Positions 55,611 through 64,000 are shown, counted from the first letter of the stretch. The stretch is 64,000 nt of DNA from Burkholderiales bacterium (GCA_035518095.1 DATIXX010000028.1:1-64000); one strand, 5' to 3'. Translations and numbers: made by a program. The notes: generated from the letters alone by a model not told the origin.

Positions 55611-56473
55611 AGCAACGTGCCAATGTAGTCGACGTGGCACAGCTGATGTCCCCAGACCAACACAATCAGACCGGCTGCGGCGAGATACGGGCCGAATGGA
55701 ATCGGAATATTGCGGCTTTGGTCTTTGACGAAAATGAGCACAATGCCAACGCTTGCGCCGACTAGAGACGAAATCAGAATCACGGGCAGCAGCATTTGCC
55801 AACCAAGCCACGCGCCTATTGCGGCTAGAAGTTTAAAATCTCCATACCCCATACCCTCCTTGCCGGTCGCCCATTTGAATAGCCAGTAAACGCACCATAA
55901 CGCGAGATAGCCCGCGATGGCACCGATGACCGCTGATCTCAAATCATTAAATAACGCTCCCAAATTAACCAGCAAGCCACACCACAACAGCGGCAGGGTG
56001 ATACTGTCAGGAAGCAACTGGGTGTCAATATCGATAAACGCCAGCGCAATCATGCACCAGGCAAATACCATGACCGCAAGCGCGGCTACGTCGTATCCGA
56101 ACTGCCAGGCGATAACCGCGGTCACGACACCGCTTAACGCTTCTACCAGCGGATAGCGTTTGGCGATCCGAGTGCCGCAGCCTGAGCATTTCCCCTTTAG
56201 AAACAGATAGCTGATTACAGGTATATTTTCCAATGCCGTAATAAGCTTGCCGCAGTGTGGGCACGTCGACCGCGGGATAATGAGGTTGAAGCGTGGCGCG
56301 GCAGCCAGTGGCTCGCCTTTGAGCTCCGCGCACTGCTGGCGCCATTCCCGTTCCATCATCTTCGGCAGGCGGTACACGACCAGGTTTAAAAAGCTACCCA
56401 CCATCAGGCCCAGGATCAGACACAGCGCGGTAAACAGGTAAGGCGTAGTTTGCAGGAATTGAAGTGTTGCCAT
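55595..56473 (-). CDS. pilD: Type IV prepilin peptidase PilD
   Basis: The 292-residue inner-membrane aspartyl protease cleaves and N-methylates prepilins. It has about eight membrane helices, a cytoplasmic zinc-binding loop with CPHCGKLI and CSGCG, and the two catalytic aspartates in FIDIDTQLLPD and the GMGYGDFKLLAAIG motif. ATG 56473 is preferred over an in-frame ATG at 56521 because AGG-type purines precede it and the first helix starts shortly after. It is downstream of pilC on the same strand. Confidence 0.95.
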   Translation of the reverse strand: MATLQFLQTTPYLFTALCLILGLMVGSFLNLVVYRLPKMMEREWRQQCAELKGEPLAAAPRFNLIIPRSTCPHCGKLITALENIPVISYLFLKGKCSGCGTRIAKRYPLVEALSGVVTAVIAWQFGYDVAALAVMVFAWCMIALAFIDIDTQLLPDSITLPLLWCGLLVNLGALFNDLRSAVIGAIAGYLALWCVYWLFKWATGKEGMGYGDFKLLAAIGAWLGWQMLLPVILISSLVGASVGIVLIFVKDQSRNIPIPFGPYLAAAGLIVLVWGHQLCHVDYIGTLLCPLR

Positions 56474-56578
56474 CGCCTTACCTGAAAAAAGTGCCTCTGC
56501 AGCAACGGGAGCGTACTGCAAACACCCAGCTTACGCGCGTGCGGGAGGCCGGGACCGGCAGGTTTCCGCGGAGCAGTC

Positions 56579-57805
56579 TTATACCGCCTGGCCCATTTTG
56601 AATATTGGCAGGTACATGGCGATCACCAGGCCGCCGATCAGCGTGCCGAGCACCACCATGATCACTGGCTCCATCAGGCTGCTCAGCGCGTCTACTGCGT
56701 CATCCACCTCCCCCTCGTAGAAGTCCGCGACCTTGCTGAGCATATTGTCCAGTGCACCCGATTCTTCGCCGATCGCTACCATTTGCAACACCATGCTGGG
56801 GAAAACTCTGCTATTTTGCATTGCCACGGTGAGGCTGGTGCCCGTGCTGATTTCGTCCCTGATTTGCTTGGTGGCTTCGTAATAGACGAAATTGCCGGCA
56901 GCTCCCCCCACTGAATCCAGCGCTTCCACCAATGGCACGCCCGCGGCAAACATGGTGGCCAGTGTGCGGGCCCAGCGCGCAATTGTTGCTTTCTCGATCA
57001 CCGCACCGATCACCGGGATCTTCAGCATCAACCGGTCCATGAAAAACTGCATTTTCTCGGAGCGCTTCCAGGTGTAGAAGAAGAACCAGATAACGAAACC
57101 GATTGTTCCGAAAATTGCGTACCAGTATTTGACGAAGTAGTCGGAAATCGCCATCACGATAAGAGTAGGCGCAGGAAGGTCCGCGCCGAAGCTGGAAAAC
57201 AGGTCCTTGAACGCAGGAATGACGAAAATCATGATTATCGAAGTGATGATAAAGGCCACCACGATAATTGAGGTCGGATAAAACAATGCGGACTTGATCT
57301 TGCTTTTGATGGCGAGGATTTTTTCCTTGTACGTAGCAAGGCGGTCAAGCAACGTATCCAAAATGCCGGCCGCTTCCCCGGCGCCCACGAGATTGCAGAA
57401 AAGATTATCGAAGTACAGCGGGAATTTTCTGAATGCCTGGTTCAGGCTGCTACCCGTTTCCACATCGGTCTTGATGTCGAGCAGAAGTTTCGCCACAGCG
57501 GCGTTGCTGTGTCCCTTGCCGACGATATCAAAAGCCTGCAGCAGCGGCACGCCGGATTTCATCATGGTAGCAAGCTGCCGCGTGAACAGGGTAATGTCCT
57601 TTTCAGTGACTTTTCCGCGACCACCGCTTTGTTTCTTGACCCTGAGCACCTGGATGCCTTGGCGGCGCAGCTGAGCCCTGACTACGGCTTCCCCGCCGGC
57701 TCTCATCTGGCCGGAAACCGCCTTCCCGGCCTTGTCTTTGCCGTCCCAGGAAAACGTTAATTCTTTTACTTTGACGTCTTTTCTAGCGGTTGCCGCGATT
57801 GCCAT
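56579..57805 (-). CDS. pilC: Type IV pilus inner-membrane platform protein PilC
   Basis: The 408-residue protein contains two GspF domains (about residues 75-200 and 280-400), each followed by membrane helices. Signatures are FTRQLATMMKSGVPLLQAFDI, ARTLATMFAAGVPLVEALDS and a C-terminal LMEPVIMVVLGTLIGGLVIA. PilC transmits motor movement from PilB to the growing pilus. AAGGAG precedes ATG 57805. It lies 58 bp after pilB. Confidence 0.96.
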   Translation of the reverse strand: MAIAATARKDVKVKELTFSWDGKDKAGKAVSGQMRAGGEAVVRAQLRRQGIQVLRVKKQSGGRGKVTEKDITLFTRQLATMMKSGVPLLQAFDIVGKGHSNAAVAKLLLDIKTDVETGSSLNQAFRKFPLYFDNLFCNLVGAGEAAGILDTLLDRLATYKEKILAIKSKIKSALFYPTSIIVVAFIITSIIMIFVIPAFKDLFSSFGADLPAPTLIVMAISDYFVKYWYAIFGTIGFVIWFFFYTWKRSEKMQFFMDRLMLKIPVIGAVIEKATIARWARTLATMFAAGVPLVEALDSVGGAAGNFVYYEATKQIRDEISTGTSLTVAMQNSRVFPSMVLQMVAIGEESGALDNMLSKVADFYEGEVDDAVDALSSLMEPVIMVVLGTLIGGLVIAMYLPIFKMGQAV

Positions 57806-57863
57806 GTCCTTCTCCTTAATGCCTGCCGATTTAAATTATCGCCATTTCGAGCAGCGGGTCATC

Positions 57864-59684
57864 CTACTTAATGCAGACTGCACGGACCTGGTGCATGTCG
57901 GTGAGTCCGGACAATACTTTTTGTATGCCGTCCTGCTTCAAGGTGCGCATGCCGTCTTCCAAGGCTGTAATAAGCATTTGTGCGACGTGTGCGTGCTCCT
58001 GGATATTTCGCTTCATAGCATCAGTACCGACCAGGAGTTCATGCAGACCAATGCGTCCGCGGTAGCCGGTACCGTCGCAATCGGCGCAACCTCCAGGTTC
58101 ATAAATTGTAAATTGCCCGGTCGAGTCGGCAAACTGACTCGCCCAGTTCTGGTGAAGCTGCTTAAAGGCAGCGCGCGGATCTTTTTGCCAGGATTTCGTA
58201 TTTTTCAGTTCTTCGCAATACTCCATGAGCAATAGCTTCAGTTCATCGCGGGTAACTATATGCGGCTTCTTGCACTTGCTGCACAGGCGCTTAGCCAGGC
58301 GTTGCGCGAGCACGCCCAACAACGCGTCGGAAAAGTTGAACGGGTCCATCCCCATATCCAGCAAGCGGATGATGGACTCCGGCGCACTGTTGGTGTGCAA
58401 CGTGGCAAACACCAGGTGGCCGGTAAGCGAGGCCTCAATGCCGATGGAAACGGTTTCCTTGTCACGCATCTCACCTACCATGATCACATCCGGGTCGCAG
58501 CGTAAGAAAGAGCGCATAGCGACCGCAAACGTAAGCCCGGCTTTCGGGTTCATTTGCACTTGACGCAAGCCTTCCTGCGTAATTTCAACCGGGTCTTCCA
58601 CGGTCCAAATCTTGGTTTCCGGGGTGTTGATGTAGCCCAGCACCGAGTGCAAGGTGGTGGTTTTACCCGAACCGGTGGGGCCGCACACAAAAAATAATCC
58701 GTAAGGCTTGGAGATCACTTCTTTTAGGGTCTTGAGATTGGCTGCGCTCAAGTCCAGTTGATCGAGCGGAATCGGCTTGCCCCCGCCCAGGATGCGCATT
58801 ACCACATCTTCCATTCCGCCCTGGGTGGGACAGGTTGCTACGCGCAATTCGATATCCAGAGGAGCGAATTTCTTGAATTTGATCTTGCCGTCCTGCGGTT
58901 TTCTTTTTTCCGAGATGTCAAGATCGCACATGATTTTGATACGAGCGACCAACGCCTGGCGGTAATTGGGCGGAACCTCGAGGTAGGGTACTAATGAGCC
59001 GTCCTTGCGAAAACGAATCTTGGTTTTTTGTTTGCCCGGTCTGGGTTCGATATGAATGTCCGAAGCGCCCTGGTGATACGCGTCCACGATGACCTTGTTG
59101 ACCAATCGGACCAGTTCATTGTCTGCCGCTGCGGAGGCGTCATCACCGAATTCACCTGCTGTATCCTCCTCGGGCGCGCCCGTTATTTCATCAATAGGAG
59201 GCGAATCCGTGTTAATCATTTTGGTCAGGCTGGCATCACCGGCCAAAGCACACTTGCTGATAAGTGGATCAAGTTTGTCATCTTCTACGACCACCACCGC
59301 GACCGTCAGCCCGGTCTTGAACTTGATTTCATCCAGCGCGGCTACATTGGTCGGATCGGAAAGCGCTACAAACAGGCGGTTGCCGCGCTTGTAAAGGGGC
59401 AAAGCGCGCTTGCTGCGCATGATATCGCCGTCGAGAACATCTCTGGGAAAATACTTTGGATCGACCGCGCCAAGGTCGAGCTGCGGAAAGCCGAAAGTCA
59501 GCGAAGCGAAATCGCAGACATCGCGGGCGCTAAGTTTCCCGGTCTGCAGCAATTGAGTCACGAAGCTTATACCGGAATTGTTGGCCTGAGCCTGGATGGA
59601 TTCGGCGTCATTCTCTGGCAGACGTCTGTTTTGCACGAGGCTGCGTGCCAGACCGCTCAAGCTGCTTTGTATGTTGGCGACCAT
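57864..59684 (-). CDS. pilB: Type IV pilus assembly ATPase PilB
   Basis: The 606-residue hexameric ATPase powers pilus extension. The N-terminal MshEN-type domain (about 1-160) may bind c-di-GMP in related proteins. The ATPase core has FVCGPTGSGKTTTLHSVLG (Walker A), VEDPVEITQEGLRQVQMN, RSFLRCDPDVIMVGEMRDKE (Walker B) and ATLHTNSAPESI. A zinc site is formed by CSKCKKPH and CADCDGTGYRGR. The presence of the zinc tetracysteine distinguishes PilB from PilT. It heads the pilB-pilC-pilD operon. Confidence 0.96.
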   Translation of the reverse strand: MVANIQSSLSGLARSLVQNRRLPENDAESIQAQANNSGISFVTQLLQTGKLSARDVCDFASLTFGFPQLDLGAVDPKYFPRDVLDGDIMRSKRALPLYKRGNRLFVALSDPTNVAALDEIKFKTGLTVAVVVVEDDKLDPLISKCALAGDASLTKMINTDSPPIDEITGAPEEDTAGEFGDDASAAADNELVRLVNKVIVDAYHQGASDIHIEPRPGKQKTKIRFRKDGSLVPYLEVPPNYRQALVARIKIMCDLDISEKRKPQDGKIKFKKFAPLDIELRVATCPTQGGMEDVVMRILGGGKPIPLDQLDLSAANLKTLKEVISKPYGLFFVCGPTGSGKTTTLHSVLGYINTPETKIWTVEDPVEITQEGLRQVQMNPKAGLTFAVAMRSFLRCDPDVIMVGEMRDKETVSIGIEASLTGHLVFATLHTNSAPESIIRLLDMGMDPFNFSDALLGVLAQRLAKRLCSKCKKPHIVTRDELKLLLMEYCEELKNTKSWQKDPRAAFKQLHQNWASQFADSTGQFTIYEPGGCADCDGTGYRGRIGLHELLVGTDAMKRNIQEHAHVAQMLITALEDGMRTLKQDGIQKVLSGLTDMHQVRAVCIK

Positions 59685-59727
59685 CTTTGCTCAATTGTGT
59701 GAAAATCATCACAAAAAACAAGTACAA

Positions 59728-59756
59728 ATAATGCACTTGTCAATGTGCTTTGTAAA
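59728..59756 (-). promoter_or_regulatory. Candidate promoter of pilB
   Basis: Read on the minus strand, TTTACA (59756-59751) and CATTAT (59733-59728) are 17 bp apart and match consensus at 5/6 and 4/6. Just upstream lies the palindrome AAGGAA-CGA-TTCCTT (59755-59769). An overlapping weak hairpin ACAAGT/ACTTGT followed by T residues could end the upstream CorC transcript. Confidence 0.4.
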
Positions 59757-59767
59757 GGAACGATTCC

Positions 59768-61054
59768 TTAATACGGGATTCTTTTGGATTCCACGCCTTG
59801 TTGGGGGCGAATGCACACCACTTTGACCACCCGGTCCTGGGTTTGCACAATTTCCATCGGGTAGCCGGCGATTTTTAAGCTCGTGCCGGCTTCGGGGATA
59901 TCTTGAAAGTGTTCGAGGATCAAACCGTTCAATGTCTTGGGCCCGTCCACCGGCAATTTCCAACCAAGCTTACGGTTAAGGTCGCGCAACAAGCTGCTGC
60001 CTTCAACCAGTACGCTGCCGTCCGTCTGCTCGTGTATGGTCAGGCTTTGGGCCGGCGACTGGGTGGTGAATTCGCCGATGATTTCTTCGAGGATGTCCTC
60101 AATGGTGACCAGCCCCATGAGCTCGCCATACTCGTCCACCACCAGCGCCATGCGGTCGTGCTTTTCCTGAAAATGTTGCAGTTGAGAAAATAGCGGCGTG
60201 TCCGCAGGAATAAAATACGCTTCACGCACCATCTCGCGCAGTCGCTCCGAACTCAGCTGTTGTTCCACGCTGAGGTTCAACGCCGTGCGCACGTGCAGAA
60301 TGCCGATGATGTTGTCCATTTGCCCTTGGCAAACGGGAAGTCGGGTATGGTAGCAGGTGGCAAGCTGGCGTTTGATCACATCCAGCGGTGCGTCAATATC
60401 GATTGCTTCGATCTGACTGCGCGGCGTCATGACGTCGTTGACCGTGAAATTTTCCAGTTCAAACAGGTTTACCAAAATACTCTGGTGCTTTTGGGGAATA
60501 AAATGTCTGGCTTCCAGCACCAGCGTACGCAGTTCCTCCATGCTCAGCTTGTGGGTTTCGCTCGTGGGCCTGAAACGCGCCAGCCACAGCAAAGCGCGCG
60601 CGAAAAGATTGACGAACCACACCGCCGGGTAGGAGAGCTTGAGCAGCGGAGTAAGAATGTAACTTGCGGGCAGAGCGATGCGCTCCGGGTAGGACGCGCC
60701 CACGATTTTCGGCGTGATTTCGGCGAATACGAGCACCAGGAAAGTAATGCTTACCGTGCTCAGGCCCAGCACAACCTCGCTTTTGCCGAACAGCTGCACG
60801 GCGATGATGGTGCTGAGAGTCGTGGCGGCCGCATTGATCAGCGTGTTGCCGAGTAGAATCACGCCGAGCAACTTGTCGGTTTTAGCCAGCAGTTGCGAAG
60901 TCAGTCGCGCACTGCGATTGCCGAGTTTAACCTGATGCTTCAACCGGTAGCGGTTGAGCGCCATCATGCTGGTTTCAGAGATCGAGAAAAAAGCGGAAAG
61001 AACGATCAGAATAGCGAGCGCGCCGAACAACGCGCTTATGGGGATTTCTTCCAA
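59768..61054 (-). CDS. CNNM/CorC-type ion transporter (YfjD/CorB-like)
   Basis: The 428-residue protein has a DUF21 membrane domain (about residues 1-185, with LIVLSAFFSISETSMMALNR). A pair of CBS domains follows (about 205-330: VMTPRSQIEAIDID, MALVVDEYGELMGLVTIEDI), and a C-terminal CorC_HlyC domain (about 345-425). CNNM/CorC proteins move or sense Mg2+ and respond to adenine nucleotides through CBS. The gene order yfjD-ypjD-ffh is the same as in E. coli, supporting the YfjD assignment. It lies 84 bp after ypjD and before pilB. Confidence 0.9.
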   Translation of the reverse strand: MEEIPISALFGALAILIVLSAFFSISETSMMALNRYRLKHQVKLGNRSARLTSQLLAKTDKLLGVILLGNTLINAAATTLSTIIAVQLFGKSEVVLGLSTVSITFLVLVFAEITPKIVGASYPERIALPASYILTPLLKLSYPAVWFVNLFARALLWLARFRPTSETHKLSMEELRTLVLEARHFIPQKHQSILVNLFELENFTVNDVMTPRSQIEAIDIDAPLDVIKRQLATCYHTRLPVCQGQMDNIIGILHVRTALNLSVEQQLSSERLREMVREAYFIPADTPLFSQLQHFQEKHDRMALVVDEYGELMGLVTIEDILEEIIGEFTTQSPAQSLTIHEQTDGSVLVEGSSLLRDLNRKLGWKLPVDGPKTLNGLILEHFQDIPEAGTSLKIAGYPMEIVQTQDRVVKVVCIRPQQGVESKRIPY

Positions 61055-61138
61055 GGGAATTCAGCGGCTGGAAATAAGATGATTTGAGTATCGGACGAGC
61101 GTACGCTTTTTGTCAAGTTGCGCCATCAGAACAATGCG

Positions 61139-61969
61139 TCATCGGCGCAGGATCACTTCCAGCACGAAGCTGCTGCCCACGTACGCGAGAACAAGCGCGA
61201 TGAAACCCGCCCAGGTCCAACGCATCGCGGTCCGGCCGCGCCAGCCGTAAATTTTCCTGCCCCCGAGCAGTGCCGCGAATATCCCCCAGGAAATGAATGC
61301 AAAAAGCGTTTTGTGCGTGAATTGCGCAGGTTGGTGCAATAATTCTTGGGAAAACAACATGCCGCTCACGAGCGCCAAAGTAAGCAGCACGAAACCGGCG
61401 CTGATGACGCGAAACAGCAGGGTCTCCATGGTTAATAAAGGCGGCAATGTATGAAGCATTGCGGGCAGCGTGCCGTTATGCAGGCGCCGCTCCACCACCG
61501 TCGTTAATACAGCGTGCAATGCGGCGATGGTGAACAAGCTGTAAGCCAGCATCGAAAGTAGGAAATGTGCGGGAAACGCAAGCAGCCCGGTATTGGAAAG
61601 AATATGTTTAGTGGGTAACAACAAAGGCAGCAGAACGCACACAGCGGCAAGCGGAAGTACCAGCGCCTGCAGTCCTTCCAGGTTGGAAAAAAAACTTACC
61701 GTCCAGTAGATCAGCACAGTGAGCCATAAAATCGCGGAAACCGCATTTCCGACTCCAAGATTAAAGCCGGTTGCGGTGAACGTGGATTGGTAAAGCAGCG
61801 CGCCGTGCAAAGCCAGCGGAATCAGGACAATTATTTTTTCCCACTTTCGGATCTTCTCTTCATAGTCGCCGGCTTTAGCGGGCGCGGGCCGCCAGCGCGT
61901 GCGCCAGAAATGCACTCCGAGCAGTCCATAGAGCAGTGCAGTGATGAGATACGGTAAAATGGCTGGCAT
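61139..61969 (-). CDS. ypjD: Cytochrome c assembly-type membrane protein YpjD
   Basis: The 276-residue protein has about eight membrane helices and the CcsA/ResC-like C-terminal pattern HKTLFAFISWGIFAALLGGR and YGWRGRTAMRWTWAGF. E. coli YpjD, next to ffh, has the same HKT...GWRGRR layout. The heme-handling role of CcsA is not proven for YpjD; the tryptophan-rich WWD motif is missing. It diverges from ffh and shares a 255-bp intergenic region containing a nested palindrome. Confidence 0.88.
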   Translation of the reverse strand: MPAILPYLITALLYGLLGVHFWRTRWRPAPAKAGDYEEKIRKWEKIIVLIPLALHGALLYQSTFTATGFNLGVGNAVSAILWLTVLIYWTVSFFSNLEGLQALVLPLAAVCVLLPLLLPTKHILSNTGLLAFPAHFLLSMLAYSLFTIAALHAVLTTVVERRLHNGTLPAMLHTLPPLLTMETLLFRVISAGFVLLTLALVSGMLFSQELLHQPAQFTHKTLFAFISWGIFAALLGGRKIYGWRGRTAMRWTWAGFIALVLAYVGSSFVLEVILRR

Positions 61970-62023
61970 GCCGCAGCACGATGTGGTCGGTTAATTTTTT
62001 AAGTCTACCTCAACTTAGAGCGC

Positions 62024-62188
62024 CTAACATCATGAAACGAATAGTGCGACGGCGTCCCCGAGGGTTGCGGCCAAAAAGCGCGCCTGCTTTGTTGCTCGGC
62101 TTACCCGATGTCCCGGCATCGAATCGCGCCTCGCGTCGCGCATTCATCGCTTTTTGGCCTGCAACGCAAATCCGTTTCATGATGTTAG
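62024..62188. repeat. Nested palindromic element upstream of ffh
   Basis: Outer arms CTAACATCATGAAACG (62024-62039) and CGTTTCATGATGTTAG (62173-62188) are perfect 16-bp inverted repeats. Inside them GGCCAAAAAGCG (62069-62080) and CGCTTTTTGGCC (62148-62159) form a second perfect 12-bp pair, extendable by TTGC/GCAA. The 67-bp centre is GC-rich with a small CGATG/CATCG hairpin. No transposase is present. It looks like a MITE- or REP-type element, or a large regulatory hairpin between ypjD and ffh. Confidence 0.75.
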
Positions 62189-62224
62189 AGGCTCCTGCAG
62201 CACGAGGCATTACTGGGAGTTCCC

Positions 62225-63574
62225 GTGTTTGATAATCTGGCGCAGCGGTTATCGGGTGTCGTAAAAAACTTGCGCGGTCAGGCGCGCTTGACCGAAAGCA
62301 ATATTCAGGACGCATTGCGCGATGTGCGCATCGCGCTGCTGGAAGCGGATGTGGCGCTGCCGGTGGTCAAGGACTTCCTCGGCCGGGTCAAGGAAAAAGC
62401 TCTTGGCCAGGAGGTGCTGACCAGCATTACCCCCGGGCAGGCGGTAATCGGCGTGGTGCATCGCGAATTGACGCATTTGATGGGCGAAACCGACGCCGCC
62501 ATCAACCTCGCTGCCGCACCGCCCGCGGTTATATTGCTATCCGGCCTGCAAGGTTCGGGCAAAACCACCAGTGCTGCCAAGTTGGCGAAGCTCATTCGCG
62601 AGCAAATGAAAAAGAAAGTGTTGCTGGCAAGCTGCGACGTATACCGTCCCGCCGCAATTGAGCAGCTGCGGGTGTTGGCAAAGCAGATCCCGGTGGATTT
62701 TTTCCCGTCTGACGCAGGAATCAAACCGCTTTCCATTGCCGAAGGCGCGCTTGATTTCGCGCGCAAGCATTTCCATGATGTGCTGATAGTCGATACCGCG
62801 GGACGGCTGGCGATTGATGAAATCATGATGCGGGAGATCGGCGAACTGCATGCCGTGCTCAAGCCGGTGGAGACCTTGTTCGTTGTAGATGCGATGCAAG
62901 GTCAGGACGCGGTGAACACCGCCAAGGCGTTTGCCGAGGCATTGCCGCTTACCGGAATCGTGTTAACCAAGCTGGACGGAGATGCGCGTGGCGGGGCGGC
63001 GCTGTCCGTACGGTTTATCACCGGCAAGCCGATCAAGTTCGCCGGTACCGGCGAAAAGCTCGACGGGCTGGAAGCGTTTCATCCGGAGCGCATGGCGTCG
63101 CGCATACTTGGCATGGGCGATGTGCTTTCCCTGATCGAGGAAGTGCAACGCGGAGTGGACCGGGCCGCTGCGCAGAAAGTAGCGCAGAAAGTAAAGGAAG
63201 GCAAAGGTTTCGATCTCGACGATTTCAAGGCGCAGATTCAGCAAATGAAAAAAATGGGAGGATTCGGCAAACTTGTGGACAAGCTTCCCGGGCAGCTGGG
63301 TCAGGCGGTACAGGGAGCAAAAGTGGATGAAAAAGCGCTAGGACGCATCGAGGGTATCATCAATTCAATGACGCCGCAGGAACGTGCCCGACCGGAAATC
63401 CTCAAGGCTTCGCGCAAACGGCGCATTGCCGCCGGTGCCGGTGTCAGCGTACAGGAAGTAAACCGCCTGCTCACTCAGTTTGAGCAGGCACAGAAAATGA
63501 TGAAGATGATGTCCAAAGGCGGATTGGACAAAATGATGCGGGGAATGAAGGGCATGTTCCCCGGTTTGCATTGA
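62225..63574 (+). CDS. ffh: Signal recognition particle GTPase Ffh
   Basis: The 449-residue protein binds 4.5S RNA and targets membrane proteins to SecYEG. The N domain begins MFDNLAQRLSGVVKNLRGQA. The G domain has GLQGSGKTTSAAKLAKLI, VDTAGRLAIDE, TKLDGDARGGAALSV and AGTGEKLDGLEAFHP. The M domain (from about residue 300) is Met- and Gly-rich with QQMKKMGGFGKL and ends MMRGMKGMFPGLH. The start is GTG 62225, after GGGAG. rpsP follows, as is common. Confidence 0.97.
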   Translation: MFDNLAQRLSGVVKNLRGQARLTESNIQDALRDVRIALLEADVALPVVKDFLGRVKEKALGQEVLTSITPGQAVIGVVHRELTHLMGETDAAINLAAAPPAVILLSGLQGSGKTTSAAKLAKLIREQMKKKVLLASCDVYRPAAIEQLRVLAKQIPVDFFPSDAGIKPLSIAEGALDFARKHFHDVLIVDTAGRLAIDEIMMREIGELHAVLKPVETLFVVDAMQGQDAVNTAKAFAEALPLTGIVLTKLDGDARGGAALSVRFITGKPIKFAGTGEKLDGLEAFHPERMASRILGMGDVLSLIEEVQRGVDRAAAQKVAQKVKEGKGFDLDDFKAQIQQMKKMGGFGKLVDKLPGQLGQAVQGAKVDEKALGRIEGIINSMTPQERARPEILKASRKRRIAAGAGVSVQEVNRLLTQFEQAQKMMKMMSKGGLDKMMRGMKGMFPGLH

Positions 63575-63589
63575 TTCTCCTGGCGGGGG

Positions 63590-63840
63590 CGGCCCGGCGA
63601 CTGGCTACTTTCTTTTGCTTGCCCAAAACAAAGCAGCCAAAGAAAAAGGCACCCTGCCTCACCGCCCCTTCGGCAAGCTCAGGGTCCCCAGCGTTCCGTG
63701 CCCAAATCGGGCGCTGCGCGACTCGCGCTTCGCGCGTGAAACGATCCTCGCCGATCTCCCATGCGTCCTTAAGATGCTCGCCAGCGCGACGTGGGACCAA
63801 ACCCGAGTTTCCTTGCCAAGCAGTCGTAAGGCGGCGTAAA
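63590..63840. repeat. Degenerate intergenic repeat between ffh and rpsP
   Basis: The 301-bp gap between ffh and rpsP contains CTTTCTTTTGCTTGCCCAA followed by AAAGCAGCCAAAGAAAAAGG, an imperfect inverted repeat. GC-rich DNA with CCGCCCCTTCGGCAAGCTCA follows. From memory, similar segments are scattered between genes in several beta- and gammaproteobacteria. Frames through it are open on both strands but resemble no protein. No other copy was noticed in this window. Confidence 0.4.
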
Positions 63841-63875
63841 ATCACGGCCTTCTCGATTTTTCAAGTGGAACAGCA

Positions 63876-64000
63876 ATGGTCGTGATCCGACTATCTCGCG
63901 GAGGCGCCAAGAAGCGGCCGTTTTTTAACGTGGTGGTGGCGGATTCGCGCCGCGCGCGCGACGGCAAATTCATTGAGCGCATCGGATTTTACGACCCTAT
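63876..64000 (+). CDS. rpsP: 30S ribosomal protein S16, 5' part
   Basis: The frame opens at ATG 63876 and runs off the window end after 41 codons. It begins [20 protein letters not shown] and continues [19 protein letters not shown], the S16 N-terminus (full length about 80-90 residues). S16 is a small-subunit protein needed for 30S assembly. rpsP normally leads rimM-trmD-rplS, expected to the right. The ribosome binding site is weak (AGTGGA about 8 nt upstream). Confidence 0.95.
   Translation, partial: MVVIRLSRGGAKKRPFFNVVVADSRRARDGKFIERIGFYDP

Noticed and set aside
61981-62315. Open frames on both strands through the ffh palindrome
   Set aside because: Both frames contain the same short peptide only because the DNA is palindromic; they match no protein and overlap the ffh start.
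63571-63885. Arg/Pro/Ala-rich frames after ffh
   Set aside because: They run through repeat-like intergenic DNA on both strands and have no start signals.
1-64000. tRNA genes, CRISPR arrays, riboswitches, prophage or transposase genes
   Set aside because: Both strands were read for these; no cloverleaf with CCA-type end, spaced direct repeats, known aptamer cores or transposase motifs were recognised.

Overview
The window is 64 kb of chromosome from a Gram-negative bacterium, almost certainly a betaproteobacterium. The grounds are gene content and order: tyrS / M23 peptidase / anmK / erpA / bactofilin / argC / rpsI-rplM; rnpB directly upstream of a complete dcw cluster; lpxC / small membrane protein / dciA-like gene / M23 peptidase / secA / argJ / DUF815 ATPase / Nudix; and leftward pilB-pilC-pilD-coaE-zapD-yacG. 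A coq7 gene indicates ubiquinone synthesis, and the porin, lpxC and heptose genes indicate an outer membrane with lipopolysaccharide. I cannot name the genus. No tRNA, rRNA, CRISPR array, prophage or complete insertion sequence was seen.

Layout. 1-6294: 3' end of trpC, a porin with its own promoter and terminator, glcF-coq7, then a leftward run of a membrane protein, an OsmC protein and a YdcF-like protein. 6295-10291: a 436-bp gap holding a candidate small RNA, then rplM-rpsI, argC, a coiled-coil membrane protein, a bactofilin and erpA. 10340-16552: leftward anmK and M23 peptidase, divergent from tyrS, then birA-coaX-SPOR protein. 16562-22416: glcD, a 45-residue membrane protein, rfaE2, and the conserved cluster dolP-diaA-yraN-lpoA facing rsmI. 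22449-24643: pyrC, a membrane protein and the RNase P RNA.

24818-43772 is one rightward cell-wall and division cluster: mraZ, rsmH, ftsL, ftsI, murE, murF, mraY, murD, ftsW, murG, murC, murB, ddl, ftsQ, ftsA, ftsZ, lpxC. Most junctions overlap or are nearly gapless. It carries peptidoglycan precursor synthesis from UDP-MurNAc to lipid II, the septal synthase and its partners, the FtsZ ring, and the committed lipid A enzyme. ZapD, encoded at 54185-54964, also acts on FtsZ.

43865-54012 continues with a small membrane protein, a DciA-like protein, an M23 peptidase, secA, an AT-rich acyltransferase gene that looks acquired, a diguanylate cyclase, argJ, a DUF815 ATPase and a Nudix/ThiE-like fusion. 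54009-61969 is leftward: yacG, zapD, coaE, the type IV pilus genes pilD-pilC-pilB, a CorC-like transporter and ypjD. ffh and the start of rpsP close the window; a nested palindrome lies just before ffh and a degenerate intergenic repeat just after it.

Most of the window is conserved housekeeping DNA. The least explained signals are: (i) 6402-6498, three consecutive hairpins ending in a terminator, one loop identical to the anti-Shine-Dalgarno end of 16S rRNA; (ii) the nested palindrome at 62024-62188; (iii) the AT-rich insert between secA and the GGDEF gene; (iv) the degenerate ThiE-like half of the Nudix fusion; and (v) a short LpoA in the diaA/dolP cluster. All calls come from reading the sequence; no database search was run.
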